Below, in pieces: positions 25,777 to 33,535 of a stretch of 64,000 nt of DNA. This DNA is from Arthrobacter sp. SX1312 (lineage in GTDB: Bacteria > Actinomycetota > Actinomycetes > Actinomycetales > Micrococcaceae): NCBI RefSeq assembly GCF_002929295.1, contig NZ_PJIM01000001.1, forward strand, positions 728,040-792,039. Reading direction: 5' to 3'. Under the pieces are notes generated by a model. The model saw nothing but the letters and a program-made list of their open reading frames with translations. It ran no database searches and was not told the origin of the DNA. Numbering within the stretch: position 1 is the stretch's first letter; each line of letters begins with the position of its first letter. Position numbers and translations under genes: made by a program.

Positions 25777-27213
25777 TCAGTGGGTGTCGACGGCCTCGAT
25801 CTCGGACTTGTCCTCGCCCCACAGCGTGTGGAAGGTGCCCTCGCCGTCGACCCGGTTGTAGGTGTGCGCGCCGAAGAGGTCGCGCAGGCTTTGCGTCAGG
25901 GCGGCCGGCAGGCGCTTGCGGCGCAGGCCGTCGTAGTAGGCCAGCGACGCCGAGAAGACCGGTACGGGGATGCCCAGCTGGACGGCGGTGGCGACCACGC
26001 GGCGCCAGGCCGGCACGGCGCCGGCGATCGCCTCGGCGAAGGCGGGGGCCAGCAGGAGGTTGGCCGGGCGGTCACTGCCGGCGTACGCCTTCATGATGTC
26101 GTCGAGGAGCTCGGCGCGGATGATGCAGCCGGCCCGCCACAGGGACGCGATCTCGTCGAGCCTCAGGTCCCAGCCGTACTCCTTCGCCGCGGCCGTGAGC
26201 ATGTCGATGCCCTGCGCGTAGCTCACGAGCTTCGAGGCGTACAGCGCGAGTCGGACATCCTCCACGAACGTGTCCGGGAGCTCCACCGTCCCCTCATGCC
26301 CCTGCAGGACGTCCTGGGCCTGGAGGCGCTGCTCGAGCTGGGAGGACAGGGCGCGCGCGAAGACGGACTCGGCGATGCCCGACGTCGGGCTGCCCAGTTC
26401 CAGCGCCGACACGACGGTCCACCGGCCGGTCCCCTTCTGCCCGGCGGCATCGACGACGACGTCGACGAACGGCCTGCCGGTGCGCGCGTCCGTGTGGCCG
26501 AGCACCTCGGCGGTGATCTCGATGAGGAACGAGGACAGCGTCCCGGCGTTCCAGTCCGTGAAGATCGTCGCCTGGTCGGCCGGCTCGATGCCGGCGCCGG
26601 AGCGCAGGAGGTCGAAGGCCTCCCCGATGACCTGCATGTCCGCGTACTCGATGCCGTTGTGCACCATCTTCACGAAGTGGCCGGCGCCGTCCGTGCCGAT
26701 CCAGCGGCAACAGGGCTCCCCGTTGTACTTGGCGGAGATCTTCTCGAGCATGGGACCCAGCGACTCGTAGGCCTCGCGGGACCCGCCGGGCATGATGGAC
26801 GGGCCCAGGAGCGCACCCTCCTCCCCGCCGGAGACACCCACACCGACGAAGTGCAGGTCGTGCGCGGACAGGGCCGCCTCACGGCGGCGGGTGTCCTCGT
26901 AGTGGGAGTTGCCGCCGTCGATCACGATGTCCCCGGGCTCCAGCAGCGGCACCAGCTGCTCGATCACGGAGTCCACCGGCTTGCCGGCCTTCACCATGAT
27001 GAGCACCCGGCGGGGCTTCTCCAGCGCGTCGACGAGTTCCTGCATGGTCTCCGTGCGGATGAACTCGCCGTCCCCGCCGTGCTTCTCCAGCAGGGCGTAC
27101 GTCTTCTCGTTGGATCTGTTGTGCAGGGCCACGGTGTAGCCGTTGCGGGCCAGGTTGCGGGCGAGGTTGGCTCCCATGACTGCCAGGCCCGTGACGCCGA
27201 TCTGTGCGCTCAA
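25777..27213 (-). CDS. gnd: 6-phosphogluconate dehydrogenase (decarboxylating)
   Basis: A 478-residue NADP-dependent enzyme that converts 6-phosphogluconate to ribulose 5-phosphate and CO2. The Rossmann motif GLAVMGANLARNLARNG begins at residue 8, and NRS follows the second strand, indicating NADP. The family motifs IMPGGS and KMVHNGIEYADMQ contain the substrate-binding and catalytic Lys/Glu area, and the C-terminal helical domain is full length. The start is the TTG at 27213 (with GGAGAA 5 nt upstream), which gives the family N-terminus SAQIGVTGLAVMG; the frame is open to 27282. It complements zwf at 57.9 kb in the oxidative pentose phosphate pathway. Confidence 0.96.
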   Translation of the reverse strand: MSAQIGVTGLAVMGANLARNLARNGYTVALHNRSNEKTYALLEKHGGDGEFIRTETMQELVDALEKPRRVLIMVKAGKPVDSVIEQLVPLLEPGDIVIDGGNSHYEDTRRREAALSAHDLHFVGVGVSGGEEGALLGPSIMPGGSREAYESLGPMLEKISAKYNGEPCCRWIGTDGAGHFVKMVHNGIEYADMQVIGEAFDLLRSGAGIEPADQATIFTDWNAGTLSSFLIEITAEVLGHTDARTGRPFVDVVVDAAGQKGTGRWTVVSALELGSPTSGIAESVFARALSSQLEQRLQAQDVLQGHEGTVELPDTFVEDVRLALYASKLVSYAQGIDMLTAAAKEYGWDLRLDEIASLWRAGCIIRAELLDDIMKAYAGSDRPANLLLAPAFAEAIAGAVPAWRRVVATAVQLGIPVPVFSASLAYYDGLRRKRLPAALTQSLRDLFGAHTYNRVDGEGTFHTLWGEDKSEIEAVDTH

Positions 27214-27433
27214 TGTGTTCTCCGTCGTTGGTCGACTGCATGCAACGCGCTGCATGTGCCGGTGCTTCGGGCGCGTTCCCACGCGGCTCCTCCGGTCGCT
27301 TTCACACTATTACCGTCGCGCTGCGCGCCGCCACACCCGCGGGCCCCCGCGGCGTTATGTGTCGCCCGGCTCACGCATTCCGTGAGCTGTCCACCGTGCC
27401 CCCGGCTGGGACGCTGGTGCCATCCGTGAAAGA

Positions 27434-28669
27434 ATGATAAGGATGTCCGACGTTACCGTTACCCCTCCTGCCCTTGCCCCCGCCTCCTCGCGCCCCCAGG
27501 TGCGCCCCGAGGTGGAGGGCGCCCAGCCGATCGTCGCCAGCGACGGCAGGCCGCTCCTGCAGTTCAAGTCCCCGCGGGTCAGCCAGCCGCCGGTACACCT
27601 GGCGGACCTGACCCTGCCGGAGCGGCAGGAGCGGTTGAAGGAACTGGGACACCAGGGCTTCCGCGCCAAGCAGCTGTCCACTCATTACTTCTCGCACTAC
27701 AGCACCGACCCCGCGGAGATGAGCGATCTGCCGAAGGCCGGGCGCGAGGAACTGGTCGCGGCCATGTTCCCGCCGCTGCTCACCGAGGTGAAGCGCCTGA
27801 CCACGGACAACGGCGACACCATCAAGTTCCTGTGGCGCCTCTTCGACGGCGCCCTCGTGGAGTCGGTGCTGATGCGCTACCCGGGCCGGGTGACGCTCTG
27901 CGTGTCCTCCCAGGCCGGCTGCGGCATGAACTGCCCGTTCTGCGCGACCGGCCAGGCGGGCCTGACGCGCAACATGTCGACCGCGGAGATCGTCGACCAG
28001 GTGGTCGCCGCGAACCGCGCCCTGGCCGAGGGCGCCCTCGGCGACCTGCGCACGGACGGCGGGCACGACGCCGACCGCGTCACCAACATCGTCTTCATGG
28101 GCATGGGTGAGCCGCTGGCGAACTACAAGCGCGTCATGGCCGCCCTCCACCGCTTCGTGGACGACTCCCCCGAGGGCCTCGGCATGTCCGCACGCAACAT
28201 TACGGTGTCGACGGTCGGCCTCGTGCCGGCGATCAACAAACTCGCCGCGGAGTCCCTCCCGGTCACCTTCGCGCTGTCCCTCCACGCGCCCGACGACGAG
28301 CTCCGCGACGAGCTGATCCCGGTCAACACGCGCTGGAAGGTCGACGAGGCGCTGGACGCCGCCTACAACTACTACCGGGTCACCGGGCGGCGCGTCAGCA
28401 TCGAGTACGCGCTCATCAAGGACATGAACGACCACCCCTGGCGCGCGGACCTGCTGGCGAAGAAGCTCAACCAGCGCGGGCGTGGCTGGGTGCACGTCAA
28501 TCCGATCCCGCTCAACCCCACGCCCGGATCCATCTGGACGGCCTCCGAGAAGAGCGTCTCCACCGAGTTCATCAACCGGCTGCGGGACGCCGGTATCCCG
28601 ACGACGCTCCGCGACACCCGCGGCAAGGAGATCGACGGCGCGTGCGGCCAGCTCGCCGCCGAGGAGTAG
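27434..28669 (+). CDS. rlmN: 23S rRNA (adenine2503-C2)-methyltransferase / tRNA A37 methyltransferase
   Basis: A 411-residue radical SAM enzyme that methylates A2503 of 23S rRNA (and A37 of some tRNAs). The [4Fe-4S] motif CxxxCxxC is Cys163, Cys167 and Cys170 (CGMNCPFC). The SAM-binding VFMGMGEP follows, and the catalytic C-terminal Cys lies in [11 protein letters not shown]. An N-terminal extension of about 55 residues is Pro-rich and not conserved. The ATG at 27434 or the one 9 nt later (MSDVTV) could be the start. A TATAGT promoter and tRNA-Val follow downstream. Confidence 0.94.
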   Translation: MIRMSDVTVTPPALAPASSRPQVRPEVEGAQPIVASDGRPLLQFKSPRVSQPPVHLADLTLPERQERLKELGHQGFRAKQLSTHYFSHYSTDPAEMSDLPKAGREELVAAMFPPLLTEVKRLTTDNGDTIKFLWRLFDGALVESVLMRYPGRVTLCVSSQAGCGMNCPFCATGQAGLTRNMSTAEIVDQVVAANRALAEGALGDLRTDGGHDADRVTNIVFMGMGEPLANYKRVMAALHRFVDDSPEGLGMSARNITVSTVGLVPAINKLAAESLPVTFALSLHAPDDELRDELIPVNTRWKVDEALDAAYNYYRVTGRRVSIEYALIKDMNDHPWRADLLAKKLNQRGRGWVHVNPIPLNPTPGSIWTASEKSVSTEFINRLRDAGIPTTLRDTRGKEIDGACGQLAAEE

Positions 28670-28680
28670 GCGTGCCAGGA

Positions 28681-28711
28681 TTGGCGCGGACGATCGGCGA
28701 GCCGGTATAGT
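28681..28711 (+). promoter_or_regulatory. Probable promoter of tRNA-Val
   Basis: TTGGCG (28681-28686), a 19-bp spacer and TATAGT (28706-28711) lie 58 nt before the tRNA-Val 5' end. The -10 is near consensus, the -35 is weaker and the spacer is long. Confidence 0.5.
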
Positions 28712-28769
28712 CGATCCTCGTGATGCCGCCCTGACCGGCCCTGGCCGATGGCCCGGTGTCACGGGATGA

Positions 28770-28845
28770 GGGTCTTTAGCTCAGCTGGTAGAGCGCCACG
28801 TTTACACCGTGGATGTCATCGGTTCGATCCCGGTAGGACCCACCA
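28770..28845 (+). tRNA. tRNA-Val (TAC anticodon)
   Basis: A 76-nt cloverleaf including an encoded CCA end. The acceptor GGGTCTT pairs with AGGACCC, the anticodon arm is CCACG-TTTACAC-CGTGG with TAC, and the T arm contains GGTTCGATCC. It reads GTA/GTG codons. Confidence 0.94.
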
Positions 28846-28849
28846 CTCG

Positions 28850-28893
28850 AAACCCCGCCATTCCTGGGACGACTCCCGGGACGGGCGGGGTTT
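28850..28893. terminator. Terminator after tRNA-Val
   Basis: A 10-bp stem (28850-28859 with 28884-28893) encloses a second smaller hairpin and ends in TTTT. It also faces the 3' end of the convergent acyltransferase gene. Confidence 0.8.
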
Positions 28894-28935
28894 TCTGCTG
28901 CCCGCGTCATTCCCGGGCAGCAGGAAACCCCGCGA

Positions 28936-29940
28936 TCAGGTGGCGCGTGGCATCCCGAGAAACACCTGGGAGAGCGGTGTCCGATGGAGGATCATGGCGA
29001 CAGCCCACGGCAGGACCAGCGCCGCAACCAGCACCCAGAACGACCTCTCCGTGTCCGGTACGGCAAGGAGCCACAGAACGTAGGTGTGGGTCAGCACCAC
29101 CATCAGGCAGCCCGCAGCAAACCTTTCGGACAGGACATGGACCGATCCGGGCAGCAGGGGAAAGACGCCCTCGAGCATCAACAAGAGGCCGACGGTGATC
29201 AGCACCGCTACGACAACACTGAGAACCGGCGTGCCGAGCTCGCCGTACTTCATGTCCAGTGGTGCCGACACCCCGGCGACGACAGGCACGACCCCCACGA
29301 CGAGGCACACCGCCCCGACCCGGACCGGCCCGCGCACCCGACTGCGGAGGTGCTGCAGTGCCTGACCCGCGAGCATGAAGACGAGCGCGGCGCCGGCCAC
29401 CCCGATGGACAAGGGCAGCGGGGCGAGGACCTCCCTGAACACGTGCGTGACGACCGCAAGACCGACGATGAGCGCGGTCCGGAGGACGAGGGGGACACGC
29501 TCTAGTGCCCGGAACATGAGGGCCGAAAGAAACAGCGCGGTCATGAACCAGTACGCACCGAACGGTCCCGCGTTGAGGGACCCGCCCATGAGAGGCAGGA
29601 TCACGGCTTCGGGTGCCAGCGACCCGCGCTGACGAAGGATGCCGACATGAACGATCAGGGTCACGGCCAACCATGCCAGGTACGGCGTCATGATCGTCCG
29701 GAAGCGTTTCTTCGCCTCCGTCACCTCCGCCCGTCGAGCACCCGGCCTCCGAGTCCTCCAGAGGTATCCGGCGAGCAGGAAGAACACAGGGACGTGCCAC
29801 GTGTAGAGCCCCGCGTCGACGAGCGGACCCGACCAGACATGCCCGGCGACGACACCGACGACCGCGAGGACACGCAGAGCGTCAATGGCTCCGGATCGGG
29901 TCGCTGTGGCGCCTGGTGCTGGTGGGCGCAGGGTCGCCAC
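28936..29940 (-). CDS. Acyltransferase 3 family membrane protein
   Basis: A protein of 334 residues with about ten transmembrane helices. The first helix has IDALRVLAVVGVVAGHVW, in which the His is the conserved catalytic residue of acyltransferase-3 proteins, and a second motif HVPVFFLLAGYLWR follows. Members O-acylate sugars of cell-surface or secreted glycans, using acyl-CoA from the cytoplasm. I chose the GTG at 29940 because GGGAGGAG lies just upstream; an ATG at 29967 is the alternative and adds 9 residues. It lies next to tRNA-Val and no partner gene is visible. Confidence 0.85.
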   Translation of the reverse strand: MATLRPPAPGATATRSGAIDALRVLAVVGVVAGHVWSGPLVDAGLYTWHVPVFFLLAGYLWRTRRPGARRAEVTEAKKRFRTIMTPYLAWLAVTLIVHVGILRQRGSLAPEAVILPLMGGSLNAGPFGAYWFMTALFLSALMFRALERVPLVLRTALIVGLAVVTHVFREVLAPLPLSIGVAGAALVFMLAGQALQHLRSRVRGPVRVGAVCLVVGVVPVVAGVSAPLDMKYGELGTPVLSVVVAVLITVGLLLMLEGVFPLLPGSVHVLSERFAAGCLMVVLTHTYVLWLLAVPDTERSFWVLVAALVLPWAVAMILHRTPLSQVFLGMPRAT

Positions 29941-30116
29941 GTGCTCCTCCCGGTCGAAGTGGTCCATCCCAAGGTAAGCGTCGCCCCTTGAGGTGCGGGT
30001 TCACAACCTTCGCTGCCGCAAAGGTGAAGTAGCGCTTTCGTCGTCGCCGTGTCTACGGTGCCGGACAGTTCCAGACGGTCCCGGAACCGACCGAACGCGT
30101 CGGTACAGCATACGAG

Positions 30117-30142
30117 AGGAGCCCCGCACGGGCGGGGCTCCT
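30117..30142. terminator. Terminator after the 32-residue Cys-rich ORF
   Basis: An 11-bp perfect stem (30117-30127 with 30132-30142) with a 4-nt loop lies 27 nt past the stop codon of the small ORF on the minus strand. Confidence 0.75.
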
Positions 30143-30168
30143 CCTGCGTTCCAGGTGCACGGCTGCAG

Positions 30169-30267
30169 TCAGCGAGCGGCCTGGAGTTCGTGGGCCTGGC
30201 AGTCCTCGCAGAAGAGTGTCTCGCAGACCTCTCCGCAACACTGGCAACGGTGCTCTGTGTAGCTCAT
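30169..30267 (-). CDS. 32-residue Cys-rich small protein, probable zinc binder
   Basis: A short ORF, starting at the ATG at 30267, that encodes 32 residues including seven Cys/His in zinc-finger-like spacing: HRCQCCGEVCE, then FCEDCQAH. Cys8, Cys10/11, Cys15, Cys20 and Cys23 could form a treble-clef or zinc-ribbon site. I do not recognise the family. Support for its being a gene: a TACTGT -10 hexamer (30275-30280) ends 7 nt before the ATG (leaderless), the ORF is compact, and a strong terminator follows at 30117-30142. Function unknown; protein binding or metal storage are possible. Confidence 0.6.
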   Translation of the reverse strand: MSYTEHRCQCCGEVCETLFCEDCQAHELQAAR

Positions 30268-30369
30268 AGGTGCGACAGTAATGGCTCGGCCGGTGCACCA
30301 CCCGAGAAGCGGGTACTCGACCTGCACACCGCGGGGACAAGTAGTCCGGGGTCCCCGCGGCGGCGACGG

Positions 30370-30582
30370 TCAGCGCTTCTTCAGAACGGCGATCAGCCTC
30401 CCGGCCAGGACGATGAGCATCAGGGACGCGCCGACCACGAAGAGAAGGGCGAGCCACAGAGCCGGCCCGCCGTCGTCGTCGACGCCGAGACCCAGCCTGC
30501 GGGCGGCGATGCACAGCGCGATCATGCTCGCGCCCGCCACGAAGACCGCCGTCCTCCGATCCCACCGCCACTGTCCCAGCAC
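30370..30582 (-). CDS. Small two-helix membrane protein, unknown function
   Basis: A 70-residue protein with two hydrophobic helices (about residues 11-27 and 40-63) separated by a short acidic loop (GLGVDDDGGP), and a basic end LKKR. The start is taken at the GTG at 30582 because a TAGAGT hexamer (30590-30595) ends 7 nt upstream; GTG 30591 is an alternative in the same frame. No family is recognised. It lies downstream of the secreted protein gene with a 46-nt gap. Confidence 0.6.
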   Translation of the reverse strand: MLGQWRWDRRTAVFVAGASMIALCIAARRLGLGVDDDGGPALWLALLFVVGASLMLIVLAGRLIAVLKKR

Positions 30583-30628
30583 GCCGTCCACTCTAGCCGC
30601 AACCTGACCGCAACGGGCTCGCGCGCTC

Positions 30629-31225
30629 CTACCGCTGCGCCTCGACCACACCGACCGGCCTGCCGTCGGCGAAGGTGACCACGTAGTCCTGGCCCATGAT
30701 GCCGACGACGCACTCCTGCGCCCCGGTGAGGCGGCAGTCCTCGCCCGCATCGGGCGACGTCGGCGGGTCCTCGAAGATCGGTTCGAGGAGCTCGGGCGCG
30801 ATGCCGGGGGGCGTGGGCTCGAAGAACGGTATCGACCCGGGCCGCAGGCAGGTATGGGGATCGGCGGGGTCGGTCCACCAGGCGCCCTCCTCGGTGATCG
30901 GGCACTGCGGGGAGGGAGGCGGAGGCGGGACCTCCGACAGGAGGTCGCCCTCCGGTCCGGCGTCGACGGGAGGCGGAACCTGGACCGTCGTCGTGGTCAC
31001 CGGAACCACCTCGACCGGGTCCTCGGTGGATGCGCCTACGGCAGGAGGACCATCCGCGGTCCCGGGGACCGCAGGAATCGCCATCGACGGGGTGGTCGCC
31101 GCGCCGGGGCCTGCCACGGCGTGGTCCGCGACCGTCCCGCCCTGGACGTCCAGCGCCAGGGGTGTCGCGACCAACGCCGCGGCGGATCCGAAAGCCAGCA
31201 GAAGAGATCGTGTCGTGTGCCGCAT
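30629..31225 (-). CDS. Secreted Pro/Thr-rich protein of unknown function
   Basis: A 198-residue protein with a Sec signal peptide (MRHTTRSLLLAFGSAAALVATPLALDV contains two Arg, then a hydrophobic core; cleavage probably near residue 25-30). The mature part has a Pro/Val/Thr-rich low-complexity stretch (about 60-105), followed by a compact C-terminal region with four Cys (SPQCPIT, PHTCLRP, GEDCRLTG, QECVVGIM) that could form two disulfides outside the cell. An AAGGTGGA site lies upstream. I recognise no family. Confidence 0.7.
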   Translation of the reverse strand: MRHTTRSLLLAFGSAAALVATPLALDVQGGTVADHAVAGPGAATTPSMAIPAVPGTADGPPAVGASTEDPVEVVPVTTTTVQVPPPVDAGPEGDLLSEVPPPPPSPQCPITEEGAWWTDPADPHTCLRPGSIPFFEPTPPGIAPELLEPIFEDPPTSPDAGEDCRLTGAQECVVGIMGQDYVVTFADGRPVGVVEAQR

Positions 31226-31340
31226 TGTTCCACCTTGCTTGAGAGACCTGATGGACCGACGCTACGGCGGTGCGTGCGGTGCCGACACCGAAGCCACTAC
31301 TCGGACGGAAAGTTGACTACCTGGGGACGCAGTGCTCTCC

Positions 31341-32303
31341 CTACGGCTGCGTCAGGTCCGGGAGCCGTCCGGCGAGGTAGGTGAGCGCCTCGGAGACACC
31401 CGCCTCGATCTTGAGCGAGGCGAACTCGTCCCCGCGCGTCCATCCGCGGTTGATGATGACGACGGGCTTGCCCGCCTTCGCCGCGTGGCGGACGAACCGC
31501 AGCCCACTCATCACGGTCAGCGAGGACCCGGCCACCAGCAGCGCGGCGGCGGCATCGACCATGGCGTACGCGTCGGCGACGCGGCCCTTGGGCACGTTCT
31601 CGCCGAAGTACACGAAGTCGGGCTTGAGCATGCCGCCGCACGCGGGGCACGGGGCCATCAGGAAATCGCCGGTGTCGTCCACGTCGGCATCGGCGTCGGG
31701 GGCGATGTCCCCGGCGCCGGACTCCCGCTCGAGGTAGCCCGGATTCAGTGCCTCGAGGATCTCCGCGATCCGGGACCGCGCAAAGAGGGAGGCGCACTGC
31801 AGGCACACCACGCGGTCGAACGTCCCGTGCAGGTCGATGACGTTGATGCTGCCGGCCGAGGAGTGGAGCCTGTCGACGTTCTGCGTGATGAGGCCGGACA
31901 GCAGGCCCCGCTGCTCCAACCGGGCGACGGCGGCGTGCCCCGCATTGGGGTCGGCCCGGCGGAGGTGCCGCCACCCCAGGTGGTTTCGCGCCCAGTAGCG
32001 GCGCCGGAGCGCCTCGTCACCGACGAACTGCTGGTAGGTCATCGGGTTCCGGGGCACCGACTGCGGGCCGCGGTAGTCCGGGATGCCGGAGTCGGTACTG
32101 AGCCCGGCACCGGTCAGCACGACCAGTCGCAGCCCGCCGAGCAGGGCGACGGCCTCGTCGAGGGGGCCGAGCTCGGCCGGCTGCAGCGCCGGGAGGACCG
32201 ACGCCGGGGGCTCGCGCACGAACCCCGTCAGCCCGAGCCCCGGGTTCGATTCCGGTCCGGGCAGGTCGTCACGCATCCGCATGCCGCCGCCCGGACCGGT
32301 CAC
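31341..32303 (-). CDS. Sir2-family NAD-dependent protein deacylase
   Basis: A 320-residue sirtuin. It has the NAD-binding GAGLST (65-70) and GIPDYRG, TQNVDRLH (140-147), the catalytic His159 in LHG, and a Zn-ribbon formed by Cys167/Cys170 and the later CPAC pair. The zinc module carries an acidic insert (DIAPDADADVDD). It removes acyl groups from protein lysines using NAD. The first 40 residues are poorly conserved. Its GTG start overlaps the ahpE stop as GTGA (32300-32303), so it is translationally coupled to the peroxiredoxin. Confidence 0.93.
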   Translation of the reverse strand: MTGPGGGMRMRDDLPGPESNPGLGLTGFVREPPASVLPALQPAELGPLDEAVALLGGLRLVVLTGAGLSTDSGIPDYRGPQSVPRNPMTYQQFVGDEALRRRYWARNHLGWRHLRRADPNAGHAAVARLEQRGLLSGLITQNVDRLHSSAGSINVIDLHGTFDRVVCLQCASLFARSRIAEILEALNPGYLERESGAGDIAPDADADVDDTGDFLMAPCPACGGMLKPDFVYFGENVPKGRVADAYAMVDAAAALLVAGSSLTVMSGLRFVRHAAKAGKPVVIINRGWTRGDEFASLKIEAGVSEALTYLAGRLPDLTQP

Positions 32304-32764
32304 AGGGCCGCTTCGACCGAGCTCAGCGCCTGGGCGTAGTCAGCGATCGGCCGGCCCTGCCCATGGGGTGAGGACACGACGGCACGGACCACGCCCGCAC
32401 CATCGAGCACGTAGCTGACGCGTTCGGCGTAGCCCTGCTCCTCGTCGAACGCCCCATAGGCGCGCGTGGTCGCGCCGTGCGGCCAGAAATCGGCCAGGAG
32501 GTCGAAGGAGATGTCATTCGCGTCGGCGAAGGCCCGCAGCGTGTACTTGTGGTCCACCGAGACCGCCACGAGCGTGACGCCGGCGGCGTCGAACAGTTCC
32601 AGACTGTCCCGGAGCTGGCCGAGCTCGTCGGTGCAGACGCGGGAGAACGCGAAGGGGAAGAAGACGACGACGGAGCCGCCGACGAGGGACGACCGCGTCA
32701 CGGTCTCGCCGAACTGGTTCGCCAGGGCGAACCCGGGTGCCACCGTTCCGACGTCGAGGGGCAC
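32300..32764 (-). CDS. ahpE: 1-Cys peroxiredoxin, AhpE type
   Basis: A 154-residue thioredoxin-fold peroxidase that reduces H2O2 and organic peroxides. Peroxidatic Cys44 lies in VVVFFPFAFSRVCTDEL (the P-x3-T/S-x2-C pattern appears as PFAFSRVC). There is no other Cys in the protein, so it is a one-Cys enzyme needing an external reductant such as mycothiol/mycoredoxin. It lies between DUF3052 (3 nt gap) and the sirtuin (GTGA overlap). The pair DUF3052-ahpE upstream of aceE matches Mycobacterium Rv2239c-Rv2238c. Confidence 0.93.
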   Translation of the reverse strand: MPLDVGTVAPGFALANQFGETVTRSSLVGGSVVVFFPFAFSRVCTDELGQLRDSLELFDAAGVTLVAVSVDHKYTLRAFADANDISFDLLADFWPHGATTRAYGAFDEEQGYAERVSYVLDGAGVVRAVVSSPHGQGRPIADYAQALSSVEAAL

Positions 32765-32767
32765 GTC

Positions 32768-33187
32768 CTACTGCTTCCGGCGGTTGACGAGCCGGGTGGC
32801 GGCCCATTCCTTGGACACACCGGCGGAGGACGTGGAGTGCAGTCCTGCCGTCGGGGCGGCTTCCTGGATGTCGGCGGGCGGTACGTATCCGGGCCGGCCC
32901 GACTTCGGGGTGAGGAGCCAGACGACCCCGTTGCCGCCCAGCGAGGTCAGGGCGTCCACGAGAGCGTCCACCAGATCGCCGTCGCCGTTCCGCCACCAGA
33001 GGAGGACACCGTCGACGACGTCCTGGTCGTCCTCCGTGAGCAGTTCGGACCCGATGCCGTCCTCGAGGGTTTCGCGGAAGTCGAAGTCGACGTCGTCGTC
33101 GTACCCGAGTTCCTGGACAAGATCCCCCTGCTTGAAACCCAACTTGCCTGCCACGTCGACCGCGGTGGCGGCTTCAGCCTCGCTCAC
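32768..33187 (-). CDS. DUF3052 domain-containing protein
   Basis: A 139-residue actinobacterial DUF3052 protein with no known function. The core (KLGFKQGDLVQELGYDDDVD, then LLTEDDQDVVDGVLLWWRNGDGDLVDAL) is typical, and the tail VSKEWAATRLVNRRK is also conserved. The GTG start has AGGAGGAG upstream. A possible promoter (TTGGCT, 16 bp, TATAGC on the minus strand) lies around 33230-33260. It heads an operon with ahpE and the sirtuin and is divergent from aceE, as in mycobacteria. Confidence 0.9.
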   Translation of the reverse strand: MSEAEAATAVDVAGKLGFKQGDLVQELGYDDDVDFDFRETLEDGIGSELLTEDDQDVVDGVLLWWRNGDGDLVDALVDALTSLGGNGVVWLLTPKSGRPGYVPPADIQEAAPTAGLHSTSSAGVSKEWAATRLVNRRKQ

Positions 33188-33535
33188 TTGTCTCCTCCTG
33201 GAAAGACGGGACTGTCGCCCGACGGGTCCTGCTATAGATGTGCATGTCTACCAGCCAACACCTTTCTGCGCCCAGCATCAAGCCAGCGGGCGGATTTCGG
33301 GTGCGGCGCCGCCGCGCACGCCCGGCTCTCCTGCGGGGGACGCCCCCTACACGCCCTCGGCGTAATCTGTCCGGCGGCCCGGCTCCCGCTACGCATCGGG
33401 CGCACGGCGGCGATAGAGTAAGGCACTATATGGCCTGGGTGGCTTACGCCGGGCATACATCTCTGCGCGGGCCTACGAGCCGTGTGCAGGCATAAAGCGA
33501 CACAGACAGAATCTGTGGAAGTGGAGAGACATCAC
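33188..33535. other. 348-bp divergent intergenic region between DUF3052 and aceE
   Basis: No gene is seen. The minus strand holds the probable DUF3052 promoter. On the plus strand an inverted repeat CACAGA-N5-TCTGTG (33501-33517) lies just before the aceE ribosome-binding site (GGAGAG, 33523-33528) and could be an operator or a small mRNA hairpin. A possible weak -10 (TATATG) is near 33428. Confidence 0.5.

Noticed and set aside
27233-27254. ATGCA/TGCAT repeats between gnd and rlmN as an operator
   Set aside because: The 5-bp arms are too short to separate from chance in a 220-bp divergent region.
28770-28845. Attachment site for an integrated element at tRNA-Val
   Set aside because: I found no direct repeat of the tRNA 3' end downstream to 31.3 kb and no integrase; xerC at 42.3 kb is the chromosomal recombinase.
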